Source: Conus ventricosus (taxonomy: Eukaryota; Mollusca; Gastropoda; Neogastropoda; Conidae). From it: a stretch of DNA of 64,000 bases. Below the pieces are notes generated by a model. That model ran no database searches. It saw only the letters and a program-made list of their open reading frames with translations, and was not told the DNA's origin. The position numbers and the translations under genes were made by a program. The stretch spans positions 27,501 through 91,500 of the forward strand of contig JAFLJL010014736.1 in the NCBI GenBank assembly GCA_018398815.1, read 5' to 3'. Shown here piece by piece: positions 11,380 to 24,130 of the stretch; position 1 is the first letter of the stretch, and every line of letters begins with the position of its first letter.

Positions 11380-12235
11380 AAATGAAACTTATATAAATCA
11401 TCTTAAATTTATACAGATGGTTCTGTACTAGACAATCATTTGTCTGGGTTTAGCATTCATAATTCCATCCTTAAAAATACAGAAAGGTTACCACCTTGGT
11501 AAGAATATTTCCATATTTACTGCGGAACTTGTTGCCATTATTATGGCATTAAACGTCTTTTTGATTTTCAATTTCCTGCATTTCAAATACTACTTTGCGT
11601 TGATCAAAATCAGTCCTACAAGCTCTACAAATTTCGAATACAAGTGTGAGAGCAAACGCATATCAGAAGTCTACCACTTAATTCATTTTTTGCATTTACG
11701 GGTTCCTATGTCGATTTTTGTTGGGTTCCATCACACTGTGGATTATCTGCGAATGAAAGGGTAGACCAATTAGCCAAAAAGGCTGCTATCACTTAGACTG
11801 ATTTAACAAAGTTATGCATTCCTTTATCCTTACACGAGAGTTATAGTCTTTTAAAAGACGTATCCTGGAACTCTATTTCAAATAAGCGAAAAGGCACCAG
11901 AAACAAAAAGGGGATATTATTTAACAAGCTATCAGACAATAAAACAGGTATCAAGAATCTCTACCAAGAGTGGATTTTAAAAAGTTTGATTTTTAGATTG
12001 AGGCTTGATGCCTTTAAAACCAAATTCTGTAAACATGTGACTTGTATGTGTGGCCAGCAAATCACTCTGTTCCATCTACGTTTTGTGTGCGATAGAATGA
12101 AACCCTTCTTACCTGCTTGGTTGTTGAACACTGAACCGTCGATGTCAGCCTTTGAAGACGTCATCTCCAACGAATCAAACATTTTTGAAGTTGTTCAAGG
12201 GCTGATTAAGAGCCCAGTTGGACATTTACTTTAAC
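11380..12235 (+). pseudogene. I-type LINE 3' fragment: RNase H domain and tail
   Basis: The fragment encodes the RNase H domain found after the RT in I-superfamily LINEs. Visible are an IYTDGS-type start (frame-broken here, intact as KIYTDGSVLDN in the inverted copy), FTAELVAIIMAL, and FCWVPSHCGLSANERVDQLA, the WVPSHxG signature. A C-terminal tail of about 140 residues runs to a stop at 12,235. RT and endonuclease are missing, and frameshifts and stops break it. It is shared by both arms, so the insertion is older than the differences between them. Confidence 0.85.
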
Positions 12236-12414
12236 GTCTATGTTATTTTCCCCATCCTGGTGTTAGTTGCTTATTTAGTGTTTGTTTTAAAGTTTTGGAT
12301 TCAGTTATGTGCAGGGTTTTTTGTTTGCTTCTTTTTGGTGGTGGTGGTGGTGGTTTTTGCTGTTGTGTTGTTTTTTTCTTTTATATTATTATTGATTTTA
12401 TCTAGGCCTTATTG

Positions 12415-13029
12415 TATACTCAGAGGCAAAAAAAAACGCGAAAAAATAGAGACAGTGCACGATTGTTCACATTGTGAACAGGACGTAAGCAATGTCGTTG
12501 GCACGTGCAACATTAGCAGTACGTGGTGTTTTGGCCGGTTGTAACCTCGTAACAGTGGGTGAATGTTGCCGGGTCAGCGTTTTTGGCACGAGGAGTGCAG
12601 TTGCCATGTGGACTACCTACGCCACGTGCATCAATGTGAATTGCAACTCAATGTGGCCCCCATTGTGGGGCTATAAATTTCCAAACCCCAAAAAGTTCAA
12701 ATTATCCCTTCCAGAGGCGCCAACATAATATCGAGACTTTCTCGTCAAGATCGTTGCATAGCAATGGGGCAACTGCAGGCCGGGGTTCCAATGAGGCAGG
12801 TCGCTATCGCATTCGGAGTCCACATTTCCACCGTCTATCGCCTTCTGGACCGCTTTCAAGCAAGAAACACCACTGATGACAGACCGAGGAGCGGCAGACC
12901 GAAGGTCACCACAGCAGCCCAAGACCGCCATCTTCTTCGTCAGCATCGACGGGAGCCTTACCAAACCGCTGCCAACACAGCCAGAACACCGTCGGCAACA
13001 GGCAGCCATCAGCAACAGGACCGTGCGTC
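12415..13029 (+). mobile_element. Tc1/mariner-like element, 5' part, cut by gap
   Basis: The inverted copies continue past TATTGTA with host sequence (16,465 leftward), whereas here the sequence switches after the TA at 12,415-12,416 to TACTCAGAGGCAAAA and a transposase gene. This fits insertion at a TA dinucleotide with the other copy as empty site. About 345 bp of leader precede the transposase. The 3' half and second terminal repeat fall in the N gap, so terminal repeats cannot be compared. Confidence 0.75.
12764..13029 (+). CDS. Tc1-like transposase N-terminus (partial)
   Basis: From ATG at 12,764 the frame reads a helix-turn-helix paired-like domain (GVPMRQVAIAFGVHISTVYRL), the linker DRPRSGRPKVTTAAQDRHLL typical of Tc1 elements, and the start of the second DNA-binding helix set. 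A frame break near 12,940-13,000 moves the end (ISNRTVR) into another frame just before the gap. The in-frame stretch upstream (SRLSRQDRCIA) could also be coding. The DDE catalytic core is not visible. Confidence 0.85.
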
Positions 13030-14029
13030 NNNNNNNNNNNNNNNNNNNNNNNNNNNNNNNNNNNNNNNNNNNNNNNNNNNNNNNNNNNNNNNNNNNNNNN
13101 NNNNNNNNNNNNNNNNNNNNNNNNNNNNNNNNNNNNNNNNNNNNNNNNNNNNNNNNNNNNNNNNNNNNNNNNNNNNNNNNNNNNNNNNNNNNNNNNNNNN
13201 NNNNNNNNNNNNNNNNNNNNNNNNNNNNNNNNNNNNNNNNNNNNNNNNNNNNNNNNNNNNNNNNNNNNNNNNNNNNNNNNNNNNNNNNNNNNNNNNNNNN
13301 NNNNNNNNNNNNNNNNNNNNNNNNNNNNNNNNNNNNNNNNNNNNNNNNNNNNNNNNNNNNNNNNNNNNNNNNNNNNNNNNNNNNNNNNNNNNNNNNNNNN
13401 NNNNNNNNNNNNNNNNNNNNNNNNNNNNNNNNNNNNNNNNNNNNNNNNNNNNNNNNNNNNNNNNNNNNNNNNNNNNNNNNNNNNNNNNNNNNNNNNNNNN
13501 NNNNNNNNNNNNNNNNNNNNNNNNNNNNNNNNNNNNNNNNNNNNNNNNNNNNNNNNNNNNNNNNNNNNNNNNNNNNNNNNNNNNNNNNNNNNNNNNNNNN
13601 NNNNNNNNNNNNNNNNNNNNNNNNNNNNNNNNNNNNNNNNNNNNNNNNNNNNNNNNNNNNNNNNNNNNNNNNNNNNNNNNNNNNNNNNNNNNNNNNNNNN
13701 NNNNNNNNNNNNNNNNNNNNNNNNNNNNNNNNNNNNNNNNNNNNNNNNNNNNNNNNNNNNNNNNNNNNNNNNNNNNNNNNNNNNNNNNNNNNNNNNNNNN
13801 NNNNNNNNNNNNNNNNNNNNNNNNNNNNNNNNNNNNNNNNNNNNNNNNNNNNNNNNNNNNNNNNNNNNNNNNNNNNNNNNNNNNNNNNNNNNNNNNNNNN
13901 NNNNNNNNNNNNNNNNNNNNNNNNNNNNNNNNNNNNNNNNNNNNNNNNNNNNNNNNNNNNNNNNNNNNNNNNNNNNNNNNNNNNNNNNNNNNNNNNNNNN
14001 NNNNNNNNNNNNNNNNNNNNNNNNNNNNN
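13030..14029. other. Assembly gap, 1,000 N
   Basis: Exactly 1,000 N, the usual arbitrary scaffold-join size. Sequence on the two sides comes from opposite orientations of one locus, so true distance and order are unknown. Confidence 0.99.
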
Positions 14030-14107
14030 TCGGGAAACGTCTTTTTCCCTAAAAAAACAGCGATGAACACGCAACACGCAGCACCGCACACACACAACAC
14101 ACCACAA

Positions 14108-14147
<40 letters not shown>

Positions 14148-14152
14148 TTTGT

Positions 14153-14398
14153 ATACATGCAATGAAATAGAAGACGAATTTCATTTTTTAGATAATTGTA
14201 GAATAGTTCATGACTTAAGAACAAAACTAAGATACAAGTAAAACAGATGCAAGATCTAACAGATGACCAGGAAAAAGAATATTTTGTGCCAACGACTTCA
14301 AACCAAGTACGCTATGAAACTCCAGGGAACACCAAAACATATTAGCAGCTTTGTTTTTGAGGCATTCAAACCAGCAAAAAATGTTGATTCGAAGCACT

Positions 14399-14400
<2 letters not shown>
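14153..14400 (+). pseudogene. LINE C-terminal zinc-knuckle fragment
   Basis: A short frame reads CNEIEDEFHFLDNCRIVHD and LRTKL, resembling the Cys/His tail (ExExHFLxxC) that follows the RT in many LINEs. A second frame segment at 14,263-14,400 ends SSFVFEAFKP, like the far C-terminal end of such proteins. It is broken by stops. The noisy duplicate is at 19,090-19,360. Confidence 0.45.
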
Positions 14401-14435
<35 letters not shown>

Positions 14436-14496
14436 GTTTTGCACCAAATATCTTTCAAAGGTGACGGCATAAGAATTGTTTGTTCTTGTTCAAACA

Positions 14497-14529
<33 letters not shown>

Positions 14530-14560
14530 CACACACACATCACACACACACACAGGTTCA
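14400..14560. repeat. (GTT)n and (CACG)n/(CA)n microsatellites
   Basis: GTT repeats at 14,400-14,434 and ACGC/CA repeats at 14,495-14,555, with the smeared counterpart at 19,380-19,530. Nothing is recognised at 14,560-14,800 or 15,300-15,690. Confidence 0.9.
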
Positions 14561-14800
14561 TATGCAGGGGAGGTGGGGGGGGTGGGGAAGGGAAAGGCTG
14601 CGTGCAGGCAGTGGACCGCCCTCAATGAACTGTTGGACAAGAAGCTGGCAAACGTGACTGTTGGAGAGGGCTCAGCCTTCATCTTTTTTTTTTCTTTTTT
14701 TTGTTCTCTCTAATGTTTGGTTGATATCACTGTCATGCGTGATCCCGTGAAGCGGTTATTCCAGCTACGAAAACGATTTTAGAACCCATTGGTATTTATT

Positions 14801-15030
14801 TCCGCCAACAAAAGGACAAAGTACAAGACAAAACACACCGCGTTCGACCTCTTAGGTCTTCTTCATGCAAGATAAAACATCAGGACAATGAAAACGAAGA
14901 ACGAGCAAAACGTTATCTTCTCTTTCGTTTCATTGTCCTGAATGTTGTTTATCTGCCTGAAGAAGACCTAAGAGCGATCGAAACACGTCGTGTGTTGTCT
15001 TGTCCTTTGTTTGTCCTGTTGTTTGGCGGA
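14801..15030. mobile_element. Fold-back mini-element with hammerhead-like core
   Basis: The stretch is a long imperfect palindrome. TCCGCCA at its left end is mirrored by TGGCGGA at 15,024-15,030, and blocks such as AGGACAATGAAAACGAA mirror TTCGTTTCATTGTCCT. On the plus strand 14,957-14,995 reads CTGAAGA, a stem-loop, GAAAC and an ACAC/GTGT stem. That is the layout of a hammerhead ribozyme as found in PLE terminal repeats, but the base after the last stem is G, unfavourable for cleavage. No coding sequence. It is best read as a non-autonomous PLE-type or fold-back element. Confidence 0.55.
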
Positions 15031-15104
15031 ATGCCTGATAATTCTTTTTAACAATTGTTTCAATGTCCGTCTGTAGACACCTCACTTTGAAACTTACCGA
15101 AAAT

Positions 15105-15290
15105 AGGTAATTATGACTTTTGAAACAGCTAGTTACGACGCATGAAAACAAGTTACTGTGTATCATGAAAACAGGTAATTATGACTTTTGAAACAGCTAG
15201 TTTACGACGCATGAAAACAGGTTACTGTGTGTCATGAAACCAGGTAATTATGACTTTTGAAACAGTTAGTTACGACGCATGAAAAACAGG
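15105..15290. repeat. 64-bp satellite family, about three units
   Basis: Units read GGTAATTATGACTTTTGAAAC, AGCTAGTTACGACGCATGAAA, then ACAGGTTACTGTGTGTCATG. The same family occurs at 60,875-60,990 and 62,630-62,900, and smeared at 20,100-20,300, so it is dispersed in the genome. Confidence 0.9.
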
Positions 15291-15689
15291 GCACCCACCC
15301 AAAGGGAAATAATTGATGGGGAGTTGTCTTTTGATCAATTATCAGTTTAACATAAAATTCTGGTTCAAACTTACGGTACGCCTCCAAACGCTGACATGGA
15401 TTATATAGTTGATTTAGTGCAAACATCTAATTGTGGCGTGTGGCCACATCAACACTAATTACGGAACTTTTGGCCAGCGCACGAGCTATGGCAGATGAAG
15501 GGCGACAACCTCATCAGACGAAGATTGTAGTGGGGAGTTGGTTAAGGCAGTCGATTCAGAGAGATGGGGTCTCAGCGAATCTTTGTGAATCTTGTTTTGC
15601 TGAAATGAATGAAGCTAAATAAACTAAAATGTTTTCAATTGATATAAACGATACAAAGTGCAGATCTCTGTCTATACATGAAACAAAAT

Positions 15690-15790
15690 AGGTCACCACC
15701 TTGCTGCCGAGACGTTGTGTTTAGCATCATGGGTTCTGGGCTGTGAGATCGTGGGATCGAACCTTAAGAGACACTTATTTCTGGGATTTT
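15690..15790 (+). ncRNA. Possible degenerate tRNA-SINE head
   Basis: It contains GTGGGATCGAACC, a good B-box match, 60-70 bases after a weak A-box-like stretch. No A-tail or target duplication was found, so this is tentative. Confidence 0.3.
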
Positions 15791-15849
15791 CAGCCTCAAC
15801 CAGATATCACTCAGCCATACACAGGAAAACTGGAACAACACAGTGGGTA

Positions 15850-16175
15850 TTATTTAATACCTAATATGGATTGTTCTCTAGGGGCTGCTGGTGCTTGGAC
15901 TGCCTTATGACGACCTCATATGGATTGTTCTCTAGGAGGCTGCTGGGTGCTTGGACTGCCTTATGACGACCTAAAATGGATTGTTCTCTATGGGCTGCTG
16001 GGTGTTTGGGCTGCTTTATGACGACCTAATATGTATTGTTCTCTAGAGGCTGCTGGGTGCTTGGGCTGCCTTATGACGACCTATATGAATTGTTCTCTAG
16101 AGGCTGCTGGGTGCTTGGGCTGCCTTATGACGACATAATATGGATTGTTCTCTAGAGGCTGCTGGGTGCTTGGGC
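15850..16175. repeat. Minisatellite, unit about 57 bp, six units
   Basis: Units read TAATATGGATTGTTCTCTAG, then AGGCTGCTGGGTGCTTGG and CTGCCTTATGACGACC. The noisy duplicate is at about 20,900-21,210. It is followed by a TG/CGTG microsatellite at 16,205-16,320. Confidence 0.9.
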
Positions 16176-16259
16176 GGCGAAAGGGTTAGGCTGTTTGTGG
16201 CTCTGTGCTTATGTGTGTGTGTGTGTGTGTGGCTTGCGTGCGTGTCGTGCGTGCGTGCG

Positions 16260-16319
<60 letters not shown>

Positions 16320-16649
16320 TCTTCTTCTTCGTTCTTTATTTACGTCTATCCACCTAACAGTGATCTTAGACAGTATGTAAGTGTTATGTGTTTGTGCATG
16401 TGGTGTTTTTAGGTGTATGGATGCGAACGGTTGGTGTTGATTTTGGCGTACGTAAGGTATATATAATACAATAAGGCCTAGATAAAATCAATAATAATGT
16501 AAAAGAACAAAAAAAACAACAACAACAAAAACCACCACCACCACCACCACCCCAAAAAAAAAACCACCTCCACATACTGAATCCAAAACTTTAAAAACAA
16601 ACACTAAATAAGCAACTAACACCAGGATGGGGAAAATAACATAGACGTT

Positions 16650-17490
16650 AAAGTAAATGTCCAATGGGCTCTTAATCAGCCCTTGAACAACTTCAAAAAT
16701 GTTGATTCGTTGGAGATGACGTCTTCAAAGGCTGACATCGACGGTTCAGTGTTCAACAACCAAGCAGGTAAGAAGGGTTTCATTCTATCGCACACAAAAG
16801 TTGATGGAACAGAGTGATTTGCTGGCCACAAATACAAGTCACATGTTTACAGTATTTGGTTTTAAAGGCATCAAGCCTCAATCTAAAAATCAAACTTTTT
16901 AAAATCCACTCTTGGTAGAGATTCTGATACCTGTTTTATTGTCTGATATCTTGTTAAATAAAACCACTTTATGTTTCTGGTGCCTTTTCGCTAATTTGAA
17001 ATAGAGTTCCAGGATACGTCTTTTAAAGACTATAACTCTCGTGTAAGGATAAAGGAATGCATAACTTTGTTAAATCAGTCTCAGTGATAGCAGCCTTTTT
17101 GGCTAATTGGTCTATTCCTTTCATTTGCAAATAATCCACAGTGTGATGGAACCCAACAAAAATCGACATAGGAACCACGTAAATGCAAAAATGAATTAAG
17201 TGGTAGACTTCTGATATGCGTTCTGCTCTCACACTGTATTCGAAATTTTAGAGCTTGTAGGACTGATTTTGAATCACGCAAGTAGTATTTGAAATGCAGG
17301 AAATTGAAAATCAAGAAGAAAGTTTAATGCCATAATGATGGCAACAAGTTCCTCAGTAAATATGGAAATATCTTACCAAGGTGGTAACCTTTCTGTATTT
17401 TTAAGGATGGAATTATGAATGCTGAACCAGACAAATGATTGTCTAGTACAGAACCATCTGTATAAATTTTCAGGTGATTTATATAAGTTT
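16650..17490 (-). pseudogene. I-type LINE RNase H fragment (inverted copy)
   Basis: The counterpart of 11,380-12,235. On the minus strand it shows KIYTDGSVLDN, the IYTDGS metal-binding start that is frame-broken in the other arm, IQKGYHLGK and FCWVPSHCGLFANER. It is frame-broken and lacks the RT. The better start here supports the RNase H reading of both copies. Confidence 0.8.
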
Positions 17491-18351
17491 CATTTAGTGT
17501 GTGTGTGTGTATGTGTGTATGCGCACGCGCTCGCGATAACGGGAGTGAAGCGGTGTGAGTGTAATGCTCCCTAAGGCACAGGAGACAGCCGACATCAGAG
17601 AAAATGACAGACGACACTTAAATCAGGTTGCATCAAATGGTTCTCAGAACACTAACAGACAAACAATCGACACAAATCAGGTTGCATCAAATGGTTCCTC
17701 AGAACACTAACAGACAAACAATCAACTCAGATCAGGTTGCATCAACTGGTTCCTCAGAACACTAACAGACAAACAGTTGACTCAAATCAGGTTGCATCAA
17801 CTGGTTCCTCAGAATACTAACAGACAAACAGTCGACTCAATCAGGTTGATCAAATGCTTCCTCCTCGCAAGTCAGAATTCAACGTTCATCCTTAGACTGT
17901 CAAGGGAGTTAACTCACCATCACCCTCCCCCAACAAAGGAACCAGTTATTATTTTTTTTATCATTTTTTTTCTTTTGGCTCCAGCCTCTATTCCCCCCCC
18001 CTCTCCCCACTTTTCCTTTACTTTTTTTCTTTTTTCTTTTTTTTTACACTGGGGCTTCCATTCTCACAATCTTTTTTTTTCTGAAATGGCTCATACTCAC
18101 CATGCTTTATCTGAATGTGTTTTGTTGTTGTTGTCGTTGTTGTTGATGTTGTTGTTTTAACAGGTGGACATTCACTTGCTGATTTTGACGTTTTAACGTT
18201 TAATACAAAGCGTCTTAGTTTATTCATGTACTAACGTGTGTACACTGAGCTTTTTATTCTGCAAGGTTTGCTGAGAGTATACTTTTCATCAAATGAAATA
18301 CACATTCGCATCTCCTCCCCTTACTCCCTTCCCGCACGTAATACACCCGCG

Positions 18352-18870
<519 letters not shown>

Positions 18871-19005
18871 GAGAGAGAATTCAAATGAATCTGACCTCAG
18901 GCTAACAGAGAAGTGTCTCGGGCCGCGATCTTGAATTCTGATTGTAAACTGTTTAAGTCAACAAAACTAAAACACTTGACTCTTATACTAAGAATTTTGG
19001 GGGGA

Positions 19006-21500
19006 GAGAGAGAGACGAGGGGAAAGACCCCGCACCACACACAAAACACCCACCCACACACACCACAAAACACAAAACACACCAACACACACCATTTTTT
19101 TATAGCAGGAATAAAATAGAAGAGGAATTTTCCCTTTTTTGTTAATTGTAGAATTTTTCCCGGGGGACTTAAGAACAAAACAAAGATACAATTTAAAAAT
19201 TTGAAAGATTTTAACAGATGCCCCGGAAAAAAGAATATTTTGTGCCAAGACTTAAACCCCCAAGTACCCCCCCTAGGGAAAACTCCGGGGAACCCCCAAA
19301 AATTTTTAGCAGCTTTGTTTTTGGGGGCATTAAAAACCAGAAAAAAAGGTTGTTCGAACCCTTTTTGGTTTTTGGGTTTTTTTGTTGTTGTTGTTGTTGT
19401 TTTTGGGTTTTTTTGCCCCAAAATCTTTAAAGGGTTGCGGCTTTAAAAGAATTGTTTTGTTTTTGTTCAAACACGCACGCAGGGCACCCCACGCACGCAC
19501 GCACGAAACACAAAACACCACACACCCACCCCGGGTTTTCTATGCAGGGGGGGTGGGGGGGGTGGGGGGGGAAAGGCTGCGTGCAGGCGGGGGGGAACCG
19601 CCCTAAATTTGGTTTTTTGGCAAAAAGGGGCAAAACGGGGACTGTTGGAGGGGGCTCAGCCTTTCTTTTTTTTTTTTTTTTTGTTTCTCTAATTTTTGGG
19701 GTTGATATCACGGGTCATGCGTGATCCCGTAAAAGCGGTTTTTTCCCAGCTACAAAAACCGTTTTTAAAAACCCATTGGTATTTTTTTCCCCCAAAAAAA
19801 AGGACAAAGTACAAGACAAAACACCCGCGTTTCGCCCTCTTAGGTCTTCTTAATGAAAGATAAAAACATGGGGGACAATAAAAAACGAAGAACGAGCAAA
19901 AACGTTATTTTCTCTTTTCGTTTTCATTGTCCTAAATGTTGTTTTCGGCCTGAAAAAAGGGACCTAAGAGGTCGAAACACTTCGTGTGTTGTTTTGGGCC
20001 TTTGTTTGCCCCTGTTGTTTGGCGGAATGCTGAAAATTCTTTTTAAAAAAATTGTTTCAAGGGCCGTCTGTAGACACCCCCCTTTTGAAATTCCCAAAAA
20101 AATAGGTAATTATGATTTTGGAAAAAAGCAAAGTTACGACCCCTAAAAAACAAGTTACTGTGTATCTGAAAACAGGTAATTTGACTTTTAAAACCCGCTA
20201 GTTTACGACGCATGAAACCCGGTTATGGGGTGTCATAAACCCAGGTAATTAGGGATTTTTTAAAAACAGTTATTTAGGGACGCATGAAAAACAGGGCAAA
20301 AACCCCCAAAGGGAAATAATTGATGGGGAGTTTTTCTTTTGATCATTATCATTTTTAAACTTTTAAAATTCTGGTTTTCAAATTTTGGGTACGCCCCCCC
20401 AAACGCGAAAATGGATTATATAGTTGATTTTTTTGAAAACTTTCTAATTGTGGCGTGGGGGCCACTTTCAAAAACTAATTAGGGAAAATTTTGGCCAGCG
20501 CACGAGCTAGGCGATAAAGGGGGGACAACCTCATCAGACGAAGATTGTAGGGGGGATTTGGTTTAAGGCAGTCGATTCAGAGAAAAGGGGGGGGCTCAGC
20601 GAATTTTTTTGTGAATTTTTGGGTTTTGCTGAAATAAAATGAAGCTAAAAAAATTTAATTTTTTTTTTAATTGATATAAACGATACAAAGTGCAGATTTT
20701 TGTCTTTTACATGAAAAAAATAGGTCCCCCCTTGTGCCAAAGGAGTTGTGTTTGGGCTCATGGGTTCTGGCTGGGGGGAGATCGGGGGATCAAACCCTTA
20801 AAGGGGACACTTTTTTTCGGGGAAATTTTTTCAGTCAACCAGATATCCCTCAGCCATCACGGGGAAAAATGGAAAAAACACAGTGGGTTTTTTTTAAAAC
20901 CCTAATATGGTTTTTCTTGGGGCTCCCGGGTGTTTTGGACTCCCTTATGGGGAAACACCTCTTTGGATTGTTCTTAGGAGGTGCTGGGTGCTTGGACTGC
21001 CTTATGACGCCCAAAAATGGTTGTTCTCATGGGCCGGGGGGGTTTGGGCTGTTTTTATGACAAACCTAATATGTATTGTTTTTTAGAGGTTTGCGGGGTG
21101 TTTGGGCTGCCTTTGAGACCAAAAAGAATTTTTCTTAGAGGGCGGGGGTGTTGGGGCCCCTTAGCGACTAATATGGATTGTTTCTAGAGGTGTGGGTCCC
21201 TTGGGGCCCGGCGAAAGGGTTGGCTTTTTGTGGCCTGTGCTTAGTGTGTGGTGGTGTGTGGCTTTGCGTGCGGCGTGCGTGCGTGCTTTGCGGGGTTTCG
21301 TGCGTGCGTGGTGCGTGCGTGTGTGTGTGTGTGGGGTGGGTGTGTGTTTTCTTCTTGGTTTTTTTAAATTTAAACGTCTATCCCCCCTAAAAAGTTGTTC
21401 TTAGACGGTATGTAAGGGGTTAGTTTTTGGGGTGTGGGGTGTTTTTAGGTGTTGGATGCGCCGGTTGGTGTTGTTTTTTGGGCGTACGTAAGGTATATAA
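19006..21500 (+). repeat. Noisy direct duplicate of 14,030-16,465
   Basis: The order matches: CA tract, LINE tail, GTT tract (19,380-19,400), CACG tract, fold-back element (about 19,780-20,035), 64-bp satellite (20,100-20,300), 57-bp minisatellite (about 20,900-21,210) and TG tract. Differences are mostly homopolymer smears. The fold-back copy here reads GACC-loop-GGTC before GAAAC, a better stem than in the clean copy. Confidence 0.85.
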
Positions 21501-23243
21501 AATACAAAAAGGGCCTAGTTTAAAAAAATTTAATAATAAAAAAGGGAACAAAAAAAAAAACCAACAAAAAAAAACCACCCCCAAACCACCACCCCCCCAA
21601 AAAAAAAAACCACCTCCCCCATACTGAATAAAAAACTTTTAAAAAAAAAAACCCCTAATAAAAAAACCCAACTAAACCCAGGAGGGGGAAAAAAAACCAT
21701 AGCTTTAAAGTAAATGCCCAAATGGGCTTTTAATTTCCCCCCCCTTGAACAACTTAAAAAATGTTTTTCGTTGGAGATGACGCCCTTAAAAGGCGGGCCC
21801 ATCAAAGGTTTCAGTTTTTAAAAAACCAAAGCAGGTAAAAAGGGTTTCTTTTCTATCCCCACAAAAGTTGATAAAAACGGTGATTTGTGGAAAAAAATTT
21901 ACAAGTCACATTTTTCCCGTATTTGGTTTTTTTAAAGGCATCAAGCCTCAATCTAAAACCCCAAACTTTTTAAAATCCATTTTGGTTTAGAGTTTTGTTC
22001 CCTTTTTTTAATTGTCTGATATCTTGTTAAAAAAATACCCAATTTTAATGTTTTGGTCCCTTTTCGCAAATTTGAAATAGAGTTCCAGGATACGTCTTTT
22101 AAAGGACTATAACTCTCGTGTAAGGATAAAGGAGGGAAAAACCCCTTTGTTAAATCAGTCTCAGTGAAGCAGCCTTTTTGGCAAATTGGTTACCCTTTTA
22201 ATTTGAAAATTAACCCACAGTGTGAGGGGAACCCAACAAAAAGGCCCTGGGAAAACCCCCCGTAAATGAAAAAAATAAATTAAGGGGTTTGACTTCTGAT
22301 TTGCGTTCTGCTTCACACTTGTATTCAAAAATTTTTAGAGCTTGTAGGACTGATTTTAAATAAACCCCAAAGTGTATTTAAAATGCGGGGAAATTTGGAA
22401 ATCAAGAAAAAATTTTTAAAGCCATAATGATGGAAACCAAGTTCTAAAGAAAATATGGAAATTTTTTCCCAAGGTGGAAAACCTTTCTGTTTTTTTAAAG
22501 GAGGGAAATTTTGAATGCGAACCAGAAAAATGTTTGGGTCTAGTCCCAGAACCATCTGTAAAAATTTTTCCCAGGTGTTTTAAATTAAAGTTTTTTTTGT
22601 GTGTGTGTGTTTTTTGTGTTTTGCGCCCGCCCCCCCCCCGATAAGGGAGTAAAGCGGGGTGAGTGAAAATGCCCCCTAAGGCAAGGGGGCCGCCGACTTT
22701 CAGAGAAAATGACGGGCCGACACTTAAATCGGGTTGCCCCCCGGTTTTTTTTTTCCGAAAAACAAACAGACAAACAATCGACACAAACAGGTTGATCAAA
22801 GGGTTTCCCTCAAAAAAACCCCTAACAGACAAAAATCAATCAGTTGGGTTTTGCTTCAACGGGTTTCCTCGAACCTAACGGGACAAACAGTTGACTCAAA
22901 TCGGTTGCATCAAGGGTTTCCCTCAGAATATAACAGACAAAAAAAGGTCGATCTTTCAGGTTGAATCAAATTTGTTTCCCCTCCTCGCAAGTCAAAATTT
23001 CAATTTTCCCCTTTAGACTGTCAAGGGATTTAAAACTCCCATCACCCCCCCCCAACAAAGGAACCAGTTATTTTTTTTTTTATCTTTTTTTTTCCCTTTT
23101 GGCCCAGCCTCTATTCCCCCCCCCCCCCATTTTTTCCTTTACTTTTTTTTTTTTTTCTTTTTTTTTACACTGGGGCTTCCTTTCTCACAATCTTTTTTTT
23201 TCGGGAAAATGGCCATACTCACCAGCTTTTTTGGAATGTGTTT

Positions 23244-23274
<31 letters not shown>

Positions 23275-24130
23275 TTTTTAACGGGTTGGACTTTTCCGGC
23301 TAAATTTTGCTTTTTTAACGTTTAAAAAAGCGTTTTTTGTTTATTCTTTTACTAACGTGGGGTACATAAGTTTTTATTCTGCAAGGTTTGGGAGAGTATA
23401 CTTTTCTTTCAAATGAAATACACATTCGCATCTCCCCCCCTTTACCCCCTTCCCCGCCCCGTAATACCCCCCGCGTTGTGGTGTGTGTGTGTGTGTGTGG
23501 GGGTGTGTGTGTTTTGTGTGGGGTGTGTTTTGTTTTGTGTGTGTGTGTTTTCTCCCCCCGCGCGCGGGGTTGCGGGACGTGTGCGCGGGGGTGCGTGTTT
23601 TTGTGTGTGTGTGTGTGTGTGTGGTGTGTGTGTTGTGGGGGGTGCGTCGTGTGTGGGTGTGTGTGTGTGTGGGTGTGTGTGTGAGTGTTGTGTGTGTGGG
23701 TGTGTGGGTGTGTGTGTGTGTGGGTGGGGTGTGGTGTGTGTTTTGTTTTCACTCGGTTTTATGTGTGTGTTGGTTTGTGTTTTGTGTTTTTGGGGGTTTT
23801 GGTTGGTTTTTTTTTGTGTGTTGTGTGTGTGTGTGTGTGTGTGCGCGGCGTCTGTGCGTAGGTGGGGTGCGCGCATGCGCATGGTGTGTGCGCGCATTTT
23901 TATGTGTGTATGGTTATGATGGGTGGCTTTTTGGTGCGCACGCCCAGCGCGCGTGCTTGTGTGCGTGCATGTTTGTGTTTGTTTGCTTTGTGTTTTTTCA
24001 CTACGGGAGAGAAAAATTAAAATAAATTTGGGCCTCGGGCTAACAGAGAAAGTGTTCTGGGGCCCCGCGATCTTAAATTCTGTTTGGGTTAAACCCTTTT
24101 TTTAAGATAAACAAAAATTTTAAAACACTT
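21500..24130 (-). repeat. Noisy duplicate of 16,466-18,960
   Basis: It contains, smeared, the LINE RNase H tail (about 21,700-22,560), the 55-bp minisatellite, the CTTTT and GTT tracts (23,240-23,275) and the TG tract (23,475-23,870), in the same order as the clean copy. No gene can be read. Confidence 0.8.

Noticed and set aside
12671..14224. Open frames of 390-517 residues across 13,030-14,029
   Set aside because: They are open only because the gap of 1,000 N contains no stop codons. The same holds at 59,690-60,983.
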